Source of the DNA: Niastella vici
Lineage (GTDB): Bacteria > Bacteroidota > Bacteroidia > Chitinophagales > Chitinophagaceae
DNA length: 64,000 bases
Direction: 5' to 3'
Assembly: GCF_002077945.1 (NCBI RefSeq)
Contig: NZ_LVYD01000057.1
Span: 1-64,000, forward strand
The notes below the pieces were generated by a model. It was given only the letters and a program-made list of their open reading frames with translations, did not search any database and was not told the DNA's origin. Numbering within the stretch: position 1 is the first letter of the stretch; the number at the start of each line of letters is the position of its first letter. Positions 1-7,548 of this stretch are shown here, one piece after another. A program made the translations under genes and the position numbers.

Positions 1-30
1 AGTTTGCGCCCGTGCCGGGCGCACCAAAAT

Positions 31-68
31 AAAAAATGGCCCCCGACTTCAGTTGGGGGCCATTTTTT
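31..68. terminator. Bidirectional rho-independent terminator
   Basis: A perfect hairpin with arms ATGGCCCCC and GGGGGCCAT, flanked by an A-run on the left and a T-run on the right. It lies just beyond the stop of the leftward secreted-protein gene and can terminate transcripts from either side. A second small hairpin (TGCGCCCG/CGGGCGCA) lies at about 5-23. Confidence 0.85.
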
Positions 69-84
69 ATTCATAATAACTTTC

Positions 85-1137
85 TTACTGATACTGAATA
101 TAGATCGGTTGCGGTTTTAATTTCAGCACTTCAGCCGGCGTTAACACATGGCTTTTTGCTTCGCGCAGATCGTTCTTATAAAACAGTTTGAAACCGGTGA
201 ACTGTACCGGCTCTTTGTAAACGAACTGTTTGTAGGTGTTGAATTTACGAGCCTGGTGTCCCCAGCCATCCATATCCATAACGATCTGAACTTCAGGCTG
301 TAATTTGATCTGCTTATAGTTTGTCACCATACCCTGTGTAAAGCGGTGCACCACCAGGATCTTGGGCGGCAGGTTATTGGCCTTTACCAGTTTGGTGAGG
401 TAGTTGGATGTCCAGTTAATGTCGGTGGCATCCATGGTGCCGATCACCGTACCTGGCTTTTTACCCGTTTTCATGGAGAATTCGGGGTCAATACCCAAAT
501 GCACATTCGGCATCTTCAGGTATTTTTCCAGCATAGGGATCTCTTCTTCCAGTGTACTTAAAGCAACCTGTACATCAATGAATACCAACGCATTCATTTT
601 TTTGGCCATATTGATGGCCTTGTCGATCTGTGCAGGCCCCATACGCAGGCGGTATTTGCCAGCGTCGCCGGGACTGCCCTGTGCTGTTACTGCGATATAA
701 TGAATAGCAGGGATCACTTCCATGGAAGTATCGGCCGCCTGCCATTTTTTTATTTCTCCTTTTAATTTTTCAATGACCACATCCTCGGAATATTCACCCA
801 GTACGCCCATTTTCTTTGAATAGAAATTTCCATAATAGGCTACAATGCGTTTAAATGGCAATAGAGCGCCTGCGTTTGGATAAGCCCCTTTTACCGGCCA
901 TTTGCCAGAAGAGTCGCCATTGGCGTTCTGTTGCAGTTTAGCAAGAAATAAAGCGGTATCCAGTGGTGGCAATGAAGGTCTTGTAGCGTCGGTATCATTT
1001 TTTGCCGCGATCTTCCCACTATCTCCGGGCAGGCCTGTTTGTCCTTTGGCGACACCAGGTTTACACATACTGAATGATAAAGTGGAAGCGGAGAGTACGA
1101 ATAATGCGCCTGTCCAGATTAGGGCAGATTTCTTCAT
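85..1137 (-). CDS. Secreted protein of unknown family, barrel-enzyme-like body
   Basis: A 350-residue exported protein that I do not recognise. The frame is open up to 1230, but I use the ATG at 1135-1137 because it gives a basic-hydrophobic signal sequence (MKKSALIW, then a hydrophobic run ending in a Cys at residue 25). The context FSMC is a poor lipobox, so lipoprotein status is uncertain. A Gly/Asp-rich linker follows. From about residue 95 hydrophobic strands alternate with charged helices, with acidic strand ends such as LGIDPEF and VMDMDG. That resembles TIM-barrel glycosidase-like proteins, which is inference only. It is monocistronic, with a terminator directly downstream and a 300-bp spacer upstream. 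Confidence 0.75.
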   Translation of the reverse strand: MKKSALIWTGALFVLSASTLSFSMCKPGVAKGQTGLPGDSGKIAAKNDTDATRPSLPPLDTALFLAKLQQNANGDSSGKWPVKGAYPNAGALLPFKRIVAYYGNFYSKKMGVLGEYSEDVVIEKLKGEIKKWQAADTSMEVIPAIHYIAVTAQGSPGDAGKYRLRMGPAQIDKAINMAKKMNALVFIDVQVALSTLEEEIPMLEKYLKMPNVHLGIDPEFSMKTGKKPGTVIGTMDATDINWTSNYLTKLVKANNLPPKILVVHRFTQGMVTNYKQIKLQPEVQIVMDMDGWGHQARKFNTYKQFVYKEPVQFTGFKLFYKNDLREAKSHVLTPAEVLKLKPQPIYIQYQ

Positions 1138-1445
1138 GGTTTTTGATTTTTTAACAGAAGGCCTTGGCCGTTTGGGTGAATTCATAAGTTGCACTACGGA
1201 AGGGGTAAAGATCGGGTAATTTGCTAACAACGCATTACATGTGAATATATTTTAGCAGCCATGTGATTTAGCAAGTCTTTCACAGTATATAAATTAATGT
1301 TATGACCGGCCTGTTATGGTTAAAACAGGTGTAACTTTATAGAACGTTAATAAGCTTAGGCAAAGGCCGGGGCAGTTACTGGGTCAACCAGTTAATAGGT
1401 TAACGGTTTACCCATTAGCATTTTTCAAATTTTAAATGTTATGCC
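1138..1445. other. Divergent intergenic promoter region
   Basis: This spacer separates the leftward secreted-protein gene from the rightward DoxX gene. TAACTTTA at 1332-1339 is one base from the Bacteroidota -7 consensus TAnnTTTG and could serve the DoxX gene. I see no other element and no gene. Confidence 0.4.
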
Positions 1446-1877
1446 ATGGGTACGCTTCAACAAATTCAGCAGTGGAGCCTTACACACCATCCCCGTTGGC
1501 TCATTGTGTTGCGGGTAGCATTAGGGATCTGTCTCTTTTTTAAAGGCATCTTCTTTTTGGTAAATACGGCTACGTTGGAAGAACTGGTAAAAGGCAGCCT
1601 GGTTGCCAACCGCTCCGACTGGCTGGTAATTTTTATAACCTGGTCGCACCTGCTGGGAGGTTTTCTGATGATCATTGGCCTGCTCACCCGGTGGGCCGCA
1701 TTGCTGAATATTCCCATTTTGATGGGCGCCATTATTTTCATCAATACACAGCGGGATGCTTTTGGTGCTTTTGAGCTGCCATTTGCATTTATCGTATTGC
1801 TGTTGCTGATATTTTTCCTGATCGAAGGAGGCGGGCCCATTTCGCTCGACAACTTTTTCAGCAAGCACGAGGCGTGA
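1446..1877 (+). CDS. DoxX family membrane protein
   Basis: A 143-residue integral membrane protein with four hydrophobic segments (roughly residues 20-40, 58-78, 83-98 and 105-126). The layout, a first helix containing R-x-x-LG-x-x-FF-x-KG and a third containing LLTRWAALLN, is that of the DoxX/DoxD family. Family members are small inner-membrane proteins linked to quinone or sulfur redox chemistry, but this copy has no partner gene to say which. The gene ends KHEA-stop, and these last codons already belong to the heptad repeat array that fills the downstream spacer, so the C-terminus was probably reshaped by the repeat. It converges on queD. Confidence 0.85.
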   Translation: MGTLQQIQQWSLTHHPRWLIVLRVALGICLFFKGIFFLVNTATLEELVKGSLVANRSDWLVIFITWSHLLGGFLMIIGLLTRWAALLNIPILMGAIIFINTQRDAFGAFELPFAFIVLLLLIFFLIEGGGPISLDNFFSKHEA

Positions 1878-1970
1878 GGCACGAAGTATGAAGTACGAGG
1901 TATGAAGTAAGAAGAACCAGAATATTCCGGCCTTTGTCATACTTCTTACTTCCTATTTCTTACTTCATAT
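1864..1970. repeat. Heptad-arm palindrome, GAAGTAN family, copy 1
   Basis: The left arm is a run of 7-bp words (GCACGAG, GCGTGAG, GCACGAA, GTATGAA, GTACGAG, GTATGAA, GTAAGAA) that begins inside the last codons of the DoxX gene. The right arm at 1936-1970 is the inverted equivalent (TCTTACT, TCCTATT, TCTTACT). About 25 bp separate the arms. The RNA would fold into a long imperfect hairpin between two convergent genes. Confidence 0.75.
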
Positions 1971-1990
1971 TGTTGCGACATCAACACGTT

Positions 1991-2347
1991 CTATTCACCC
2001 TCATAGATGACACCCGAGGTAGGCGTTTCATGCAACTCAATGCGGTGCATGGCGGGCAGCGATGGCTTCAGTTGGTCCCAAATCCATACAGCGATCAGTT
2101 CGCAGGTAGGGTTTTGCAAACCGGGCAGATCGTTCATTAATTTATGATCGAGCTGGGTTACCACCGGTTTGATGATCTTTTTAAGTTCTGCGAAATCAAT
2201 GATCCAACCCAGTTGAGGATCGGGTTTGCCTTTCAGCCAAACGCGCAAACGGTAGGTATGACCATGAATGTTTTTACACTTATGCCCATCTGGCACATTA
2301 GGTAAAAAATGGGCTGAATCAAAGGTAAATTCTTTATAAAGCAGCAT
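1991..2347 (-). CDS. queD: 6-carboxytetrahydropterin synthase (QueD/PTPS family)
   Basis: A 118-residue enzyme of the 6-pyruvoyl-tetrahydropterin synthase family. It converts dihydroneopterin triphosphate to 6-carboxytetrahydropterin, the first committed step towards preQ0 and queuosine. The zinc ligands are visible as H13 (FDSAH) and H28/H30 (IHGHTY), the catalytic Cys is C24, and the LDHK and ELHET motifs are in place. The length is normal. queG, which acts at the end of the same pathway, lies 17 kb away in this window, which favours QueD over a biopterin role. A TAACTTTG -7 element lies 8 bp upstream of the ATG, so the mRNA may be leaderless. Confidence 0.92.
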   Translation of the reverse strand: MLLYKEFTFDSAHFLPNVPDGHKCKNIHGHTYRLRVWLKGKPDPQLGWIIDFAELKKIIKPVVTQLDHKLMNDLPGLQNPTCELIAVWIWDQLKPSLPAMHRIELHETPTSGVIYEGE

Positions 2348-2355
2348 AAGGCCCG

Positions 2356-2363
2356 CAAAGTTA
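2356..2363 (-). promoter_or_regulatory. Promoter -7 element for queD
   Basis: On the minus strand this reads TAACTTTG, an exact match to the Bacteroidota TAnnTTTG element. Only 8 bp separate it from the queD ATG, so transcription should start at or next to the start codon. Confidence 0.6.
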
Positions 2364-2429
2364 GGAAAGAATTGGGAGAAGCCACTGAGGAGGATCAGCC
2401 TGCCCGGAATTTGCGGTCAGCCAGGTTCT

Positions 2430-2825
2430 GCCCCGCCCCTCTGGGCCTACATTTATTATTTGCCCTGGACCTCTTACCTATGGGCCCGCATACACAATTC
2501 ACCATGGGCCTCTCACTTCTGGGCCAACTTTCATTATTTGCCATGAACCTCTTATCTCTGGGCCCATATTCATTATTCGCCATGAACGTCTTACCTCTGG
2601 GCCCGCATTCACCATTCACCATGGGCCGCTCACTTCTGGGCCAACTTTCATTATTTGCCATGAACCTCTTATCTCTGGGCCCATATTCATTATTCGCCAT
2701 GAACCTCTTACCTCTGGGCCCACATTCACAATTCACCATGGGCCGCTCACATTCATCATTCGCTATGATCTTCCCACTTCTGGGCCCGCATTCATCCTGG
2801 ACTTCTCGCCTTTGGGGCCCATATT
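2430..2825. repeat. 39-bp tandem repeat (minisatellite) with a 117-bp higher-order unit
   Basis: About ten units of 39 bp, each built round CTGGGCCCA and a CCATG-containing half (CACCATGGGCC or GCCATGAACCTC). Three units form a 117-bp higher-order repeat: the word GGGCCAACTTTCATTATTTG occurs at 2521 and again at 2638. Because 39 is divisible by 3, both strands have long open frames with 13-residue repeats, but neither frame has a credible start or domain. The minus-strand frame starts inside the terminator stem of the neighbouring gene. I regard the array as non-coding. Confidence 0.85.
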
Positions 2826-2831
2826 TGCCCA

Positions 2832-2868
2832 TAAAAAAAACCCCGGCAAACAAAGTTGCCAGGGTTTG
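2832..2868 (-). terminator. Rho-independent terminator of the DUF4382 gene
   Basis: Stem AACCCCGGCAA/TTGCCAGGGTT with one mismatch and a six-base loop, followed on the minus strand by a run of eight T. It lies about 20 bp after the stop of the leftward DUF4382 gene. Confidence 0.8.
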
Positions 2869-2889
2869 TATGGGTTTTTCGTGTTTAAC

Positions 2890-3747
2890 TTATTTATGCA
2901 GGGTAATTGTGCCAAGATCTGTTTCCTTGCCTACAGTTACCGATACATTGCTGATGGTTGTATCCTTGTAACCATTGCCGGCATTTACGAATACAGAATA
3001 AGTGCCTGAATTGAGCCCGCGTACTTTGAACTGGCCATCGCGCCATGGGAAGGCATAAGCCGTATCGGTTGCATTGTAAACAGAGATGATCGGATAGGCA
3101 TCATTTGGCTTAACGATACCTTTCACCGCACCCGATTCTTTAATAATGAAAGCCTTGATAAACGGCGCCAGGTAGAACGCGCCATCGCGCAGGCGAACAA
3201 TTGACCGGCCACAATCAAAATCAAGCCACAGCCTGTAGTGACCGCTCTGGAAATTGTCCCACTCATTACCAAACAATCTGATAGTGATGGTAGTTTGGTT
3301 ATTCAGCAGGTTCAGCGGATAAGAAACGCTATCCTTTACAATTGAGTTGTTGGTTCCAAGCGTAATAACAATTTTTCGGATAGTGCCGTCTGTTACAATA
3401 CCGCTACCCAGCAGGGTATCGATACCATTACGCAATGACAGCAGATCATATACACCGGGTTTTACCGCCAGTGAATCCCAAACAAAGCATTTCTTGGTGC
3501 TGTCCCAATTGTCCTGGCGTCTGCGGCTTCTGTCACAGGTATCAACCAATACCTTTACTGATTTAATATCGATCAGCACTTTGTCGAAAAAATCAGTTGG
3601 TCCGTCAGTAAGATAAAGGTTCAAACTTTGCTTACCTGAAGGCACAGATGAATTGTCGGAAGATTTTTCTTTAGAGCAGGCAAAAAAAATGATTGCTCCC
3701 ACGGCAACAACCATTACATACTTAAACAGGTTTCCCATTGATTTCAT
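2890..3747 (-). CDS. DUF4382 domain lipoprotein
   Basis: A 285-residue surface or periplasmic lipoprotein. The N-terminus is a classical Bacteroidota lipoprotein signal: a basic start, a hydrophobic run and a Cys in IFFACSKE at about residue 24. Residues 40-185 contain LNLYLTDGP and DKVLIDIKSVKV, characteristic of DUF4382. The last 80 residues (GAVKGIVKP to the end) look like a carboxypeptidase-regulatory/beta-sandwich module. No enzymatic motif is visible and the role is unknown. It has its own terminator. The second Met (residue 4) is an equally good start. Confidence 0.85.
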   Translation of the reverse strand: MKSMGNLFKYVMVVAVGAIIFFACSKEKSSDNSSVPSGKQSLNLYLTDGPTDFFDKVLIDIKSVKVLVDTCDRSRRRQDNWDSTKKCFVWDSLAVKPGVYDLLSLRNGIDTLLGSGIVTDGTIRKIVITLGTNNSIVKDSVSYPLNLLNNQTTITIRLFGNEWDNFQSGHYRLWLDFDCGRSIVRLRDGAFYLAPFIKAFIIKESGAVKGIVKPNDAYPIISVYNATDTAYAFPWRDGQFKVRGLNSGTYSVFVNAGNGYKDTTISNVSVTVGKETDLGTITLHK

Positions 3748-4143
3748 ACTTGCGTATTTAGTTGTGTTTAATCAAAAACATTTCACGAAAACTTTAACAA
3801 TTTTCATGCCTGTGTATTGAAAACAAACAACTTTAAATGTTGTTAACGACCCAACGCAATCATCCTATATACGTACACGCAGTTTCACTGATAAAATTCA
3901 CCCCGTTTCACTAAAAATTAACTACAACCCCATTAAACCTTCTGTAAAACGGGCAGTCTAACCCTTTTGCAATAAGCCCTGTTTTTATACTTTTTTAGTC
4001 CACCTTTTTTGTAGACTTAATAATTTGCTGTATCATTGTGATGAATTACACCACCATGCAACTATACTATTCAAAAGCCCGATGTTGATAAGGTATTAGC
4101 AGGCAGCTATACCATTTTCTTCAACTATTAAAAATATTGTCGC
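3748..4143. other. Divergent AT-rich intergenic region
   Basis: A 396-bp AT-rich spacer between two divergent exported-protein genes. It must hold both promoters, but I found no exact TAnnTTTG match, repeat or RNA structure that I would defend. Confidence 0.4.
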
Positions 4144-4467
4144 ATGAATCGCACTCATCGCAACAGCTGGCTGATTGCGTTGCCAGCCTTTATTTTGCAT
4201 ACATCAGAAATATATCCTGAACGCCCGCATACAATAACAGGAGCGGTCAGGAACAGCGCCACCGATAAGTATATAGAGAATGTATATATCTATATTACAT
4301 CGGGCGAAGAAGAAGCGTTATCGAACAATAAAGGGGCTTTTACCATTTCAACCTGGCAGGACCTTCCGGTAACACTTGTAATTGAACATCCAGTATATAA
4401 ACAAAAGAAGATCCGCATTACCGATGCATCACAATATCAACTTATAAAACTCGACCCAAAACAATAA
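4144..4467 (+). CDS. Small secreted carboxypeptidase-regulatory-like domain protein
   Basis: A 107-residue protein with a hydrophobic N-terminus (WLIALPAFIL) that may be a signal peptide. The rest (HTITGAVRN, then ALSNNKGAFTIST and a final beta-rich stretch) has the pattern of a single CarboxypepD_reg-like beta-sandwich, as found at the N-terminus of SusC proteins. No further domain follows. It sits 30 bp upstream of a sterol-desaturase-family gene and is probably co-transcribed with it. Function unknown. Confidence 0.7.
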   Translation: MNRTHRNSWLIALPAFILHTSEIYPERPHTITGAVRNSATDKYIENVYIYITSGEEEALSNNKGAFTISTWQDLPVTLVIEHPVYKQKKIRITDASQYQLIKLDPKQ

Positions 4468-4497
4468 AGTAATTATCCGCACCAATCTTTACCGGTT

Positions 4498-5721
4498 ATG
4501 AAATTGAATCTGCTTGCACTGGCAGTCCCTTTTTTTGTAGTGTTCATGGCGCTTGAATTTTTCATTGCCCGGCAGAAAAAAAAGCCCGTTTTTAATCTGC
4601 ATCATTCTATTGCAAACATCAGCGTAGGAATTGCAGAGCGGCTGCTGGATGTATGGGTAACGGGGTTGTTCTTTTTCATTTATGACTGGTTGCAGAAAAA
4701 GTTCGGGTTATTCACTATTAAACCGGGCATATTGTTGTGGATCGTGTTGCTGCTGTGCACCGATTTTCTCTGGTACTGGTACCACCGGCTGGCGCATGTG
4801 ATCAACCTGTTCTGGGCCGTGCATGTAGTGCATCACCAAAGTGAAGATTTCAATTATACGGTATCGGCCCGTATCACCGTATTCCAGGCTTTTGTACGCA
4901 CCGGGTTCTGGGCGGTACTGCCACTACTGGGTTTTCCGGCATCTATGATCACCAGTATTTTGCTGGTGCACGGGCTGTACCCTTTCTTTATACATACCCA
5001 GCTGATAGGCAAACTGGGTATTCTGGAATACATGCTGGTAACGCCTTCGCACCATCGCGTTCACCATGCCAGCAACGAAAAGTACCTCGATAAAAATTAT
5101 GGCGATGTGTTCATTATCTGGGATAAACTGTTCGGTACTTTTCAAAAGGAAGAAGATGGAGTTGCTATAAAATATGGATTAACGCATCCGCTGAAAAGCT
5201 ATAGTTTTTTATGGCAGCATTTTCACTTCATTGCGGAACTGCTGCTGGCTGCCCGCAAAACACCGGGCTTTGGGAATAAAGTGAAACTGATTTTCGGTAA
5301 ACCCGATCTGCTTGACCCCCAATTTCGCGAACAGGCCGAAGCAAGGCTGCTGGTACGCAAGAATGATATCCCGGTCAATAAGCCCCTGAACCGTTACGTA
5401 ATATGGCAGATCGCACTGAGCATTGTATTACTGTTTGTGTTCATTCTATTTGACAGCTATCTGCCCCTGCATCAACAGGTACTGATCACTATTGCCTTAT
5501 TGCTTACGCTGATCAATTGCGGGGCCATCATGGAACAAAAGCAATGGGTGGTACATCTTGAATTTTTGCGACTGCTGACCGTTACCATCGGGGTTATGAT
5601 CGCATATTCATCCTGGCGGTATAACCTGTTGCTGATACCGGCGGCAGCTATCCTGTTCACCTGGTATTTTGAAGATATAAGAACCTGGTACCTGCGATGG
5701 GTTTATTGGCGCGACAATTAA
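4498..5721 (+). CDS. Sterol desaturase / fatty acid hydroxylase family protein
   Basis: A 407-residue membrane di-iron oxygenase. The eight-histidine signature is present: HRLAH near residue 98, HVVHH near 111 and HHRVHH near 185. Several hydrophobic segments precede it. The family hydroxylates or desaturates lipid substrates, and the specific lipid cannot be told from sequence. After the catalytic domain there is an extra region of about 140 residues with four hydrophobic stretches, absent from the two shorter paralogues at 45.5-47.5 kb. The start ATG follows a short exported protein by 30 bp. Confidence 0.9.
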   Translation: MKLNLLALAVPFFVVFMALEFFIARQKKKPVFNLHHSIANISVGIAERLLDVWVTGLFFFIYDWLQKKFGLFTIKPGILLWIVLLLCTDFLWYWYHRLAHVINLFWAVHVVHHQSEDFNYTVSARITVFQAFVRTGFWAVLPLLGFPASMITSILLVHGLYPFFIHTQLIGKLGILEYMLVTPSHHRVHHASNEKYLDKNYGDVFIIWDKLFGTFQKEEDGVAIKYGLTHPLKSYSFLWQHFHFIAELLLAARKTPGFGNKVKLIFGKPDLLDPQFREQAEARLLVRKNDIPVNKPLNRYVIWQIALSIVLLFVFILFDSYLPLHQQVLITIALLLTLINCGAIMEQKQWVVHLEFLRLLTVTIGVMIAYSSWRYNLLLIPAAAILFTWYFEDIRTWYLRWVYWRDN

Positions 5722-5733
5722 AATAAGTTCACG

Positions 5734-5804
5734 AGTTACGTGGCCGAGTGGCGAGGCAGAGGCCGGCAAACCCTCCTACGGTGGTTCGACTCCACCCGTA
5801 ACTG
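5734..5804 (+). tRNA. Degenerate tRNA-Cys(GCA)-like gene
   Basis: A cloverleaf can be drawn. The acceptor stem AGTTACG/CGTAACT is perfect, the D arm is GCC-loop-GGC, and the T arm GGTGG-TTCGACT-CCACC is perfect. The D-arm sequence GCCGAGTGGC-AGGCAGAG resembles Bacteroidota tRNA-Cys. The anticodon loop at 5764-5770 is CGGCAAA, giving anticodon GCA at 5766-5768. Three features are abnormal: position 33 is G instead of the near-universal U, the bottom pair of the anticodon stem is C-C, and the discriminator is G whereas tRNA-Cys normally has U. It is either a decayed tRNA-Cys or a diverged variant. Confidence 0.6.
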
Positions 5805-5880
5805 CTGTTTTTCATATGGCAAGCAATCATTCATTCATTCAGGGCGGTGTTTCTACACTGCCTTCTTTCTTTTTAGGCAT

Positions 5881-5904
5881 AAAAAAAGCTCCCTGGCGGG
5901 GGAG
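5881..5904 (-). terminator. Rho-independent terminator (minus strand)
   Basis: GCTCCC/GGGGAGC hairpin with a run of T on the minus strand. It lies downstream of the unexplained 6.2-6.5 kb block rather than of any recognised gene. Confidence 0.65.
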
Positions 5905-6548
5905 CATCTATGAACAGGCAATCGTTATAATTTTAATTGATAACCAAAGTTTCTTTTTTCTATTGAAAATAACAAGCGTTAGCAGGTATAAAGGCGCCAA
6001 AGAGGCCTCTCAAACGTAATATTAAAATTAAATACATGTATGTGTTTTAAATAGGCAATCGATTGTTTAAGCCTCAAAACGCCAGTTCGAACAATAAATT
6101 ATTCACATTATTTATTTTCACCCCTATTATTTCGAAAATTTTATTGCTTTTTAGTAAGGATTCTTAAAATCAAGAACCCTGAAAAAATATTTTAATTTTT
6201 TTTTTAAAATTATGCCCCGACATGGCGTTTTTGGGGTCCTTCGGCTCCGTTCAGGGTGCTTAGGGGGTAAAAGGGGATCAGGCTGGGGGTGGGCGCCAGT
6301 TACATGCTACATTGATGGAAAGCTGGCGCAGATGGTTGCGTAATGGTAGCCGCATTGTCAGAAACTGGCAGCCTGATGGCCGGGGTACTATACCGGTATT
6401 TTCCAGAGAACCTACAGGGACCCTAGTACGCGCCAGACAATACCCAGAGCATATCCCTACCATCTCCAGGCAATAACTCTACAGCCTGTCTACATATATC
6501 GCCCATCCGGGTGCATCCAGCACCATTTCTCGCGCACCCTTCGCTCAC

Positions 6549-6576
6549 AAAAAAAGGTGTTGTAAAAACAACACCT
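6549..6576 (-). terminator. Rho-independent terminator (minus strand)
   Basis: Perfect 9-bp stem AGGTGTTGT/ACAACACCT, followed on the minus strand by seven T. It probably terminates the DsbA-like gene that ends about 110 bp upstream. Confidence 0.75.
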
Positions 6577-6684
6577 CTGTTAGACTTTAAAACCATCGGC
6601 CTTTCGGCCCTTCGATCCTTCGACTCCGCTCAGTACCGGCTTCACAAAAGACCGCCAACATAAGAACAATCCCGCTCCCAACAC

Positions 6685-7242
6685 TTAGGCCCTTTTACGT
6701 TTTGCACTATGGCACTCTTCCTCAATGGCCTTTGCCAGTTCGGGTTGGCTAAGCCTTCCATGATACTCGCGGTCGTTAATGAACAAGGTAGGTACCGACC
6801 GAACGCCTTTGTCAAGCGCTTCCAGCAAATCGGTCCTTACCGTCCAGCCGTACTTACTTTCAACCAGGTCGGGCAAAAAATTCTTGCTGATGACACCAGC
6901 TTCCCGGGCATACTCCCGTAAACTAATGCTGCCCAGGCGGCGATTATGCGCATACAACAGGTTATGCATTTCCCAGAACTTGCCTTCCTGGGCGGCGGCA
7001 ACAGCCGCTTCTGCCGCTTTATGTGCATGCTGGTGTATCTGGGTCATCGGGAAATGACGGAAATTGAACCTGATCTTCTTCCCATGCGATTCGAGCAGCT
7101 TTACAATTACCCGGTGCACTTTGGCACATTCATCACTCTCGTAATCGCCATATAAAACCAGGCTCACCGGCGCTCCAGCGTCGCCGGTCCAAATCCCTTT
7201 TGTAGAAATGATCTCCTTGTTCTTGTCATTTTTTATTGGCAT
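6685..7242 (-). CDS. DsbA-family thioredoxin-fold protein with altered active site
   Basis: A 185-residue cytoplasmic protein of the DsbA/Thioredoxin_4 type, with no signal peptide. The fold markers are APVSLVLYGDYE at the first strand, an inserted helical domain (HKAAEAAVAAAQEGKFWEMH) and the cis-proline loop RSVPTLFIND. The redox motif, normally CPYC after GDYE, is S36-D-E-C39 here. The N-terminal nucleophilic Cys is therefore replaced by Ser and only the resolving-position Cys remains. Classical disulfide exchange is unlikely, and a monothiol or non-redox role is more plausible. It lies downstream of clpB on the same strand, but terminators separate the two. Confidence 0.85.
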   Translation of the reverse strand: MPIKNDKNKEIISTKGIWTGDAGAPVSLVLYGDYESDECAKVHRVIVKLLESHGKKIRFNFRHFPMTQIHQHAHKAAEAAVAAAQEGKFWEMHNLLYAHNRRLGSISLREYAREAGVISKNFLPDLVESKYGWTVRTDLLEALDKGVRSVPTLFINDREYHGRLSQPELAKAIEEECHSAKRKRA

Positions 7243-7548
7243 ACGTACTCCTCTTTACTACTGCTTTTTAAAAACTGTAACGAATTGATTAAAAAAGGGC
7301 CGCTCTACTGGTAGCAGAGTGGCCCTGGTTCAAAAACTATCTTTAACCAACCTTTTGATCTTTCATATAAAGCCTGTCAGATCTTCCCCAAAATCCAATG
7401 CCCCGTAATTTCGATCTGACAGGCTTTTTGCTCACATGTTTTCTCTCACTCACTATTAAATTAATAACATACTACTGTCAATATGGTTTTTGAGCTACCG
7501 TAGTTTTCATTCTTTTAACGAATTATTGCATACTTCAACCGGGGTAGC
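7243..7548. other. Intergenic region with two terminator-like hairpins
   Basis: The first hairpin (GGGCCGCTCT/AGAGTGGCCC, about 7297-7326) has its T-run on the minus strand and suits clpB. The second has a long 15-bp stem (AAAGCCTGTCAGATC at 7370 and its complement at about 7410) with a T-run on the plus strand. Confidence 0.6.
7297..7326 (-). terminator. Terminator downstream of clpB
   Basis: A 10-bp stem with one G-T pair, followed on the minus strand by six T. It is the first strong hairpin after the clpB stop. Confidence 0.7.

Larger units (their letters stand above)
5805..6684. other. Long gene-poor spacer
   Basis: 880 bp without a recognisable gene. It contains a minus-strand terminator (5881-5904), a very AT-rich stretch to about 6215, then a GC-richer block at 6215-6545. 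That block carries a 53-codon open frame on the plus strand (6315-6476) and a 61-codon frame on the minus strand. Neither resembles a known protein. A second minus-strand terminator follows at 6549-6576, then a CCTTCGACTCCGCTCAG-type intergenic repeat near 6616. The block could be a decayed gene or an untranslated RNA. Confidence 0.4.

Noticed and set aside
2430-2825. CRISPR array
   Set aside because: The 39-bp units are contiguous with no unique spacers, and there are no cas genes.
2372-2971. Open frames of 199 codons (plus) and 152 codons (minus) over the 39-bp repeat
   Set aside because: They arise from a repeat unit divisible by three. There is no signal peptide, domain or credible start, and the plus frame runs into the DUF4382 gene.
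5816-6019. A 67-codon frame after the tRNA-like gene
   Set aside because: It crosses a terminator hairpin and its sequence is not protein-like.
6278-6463. A 61-codon minus-strand frame and an overlapping 53-codon plus-strand frame (6315-6476)
   Set aside because: Neither has a recognisable family or start context. I kept the region only as an unexplained block.
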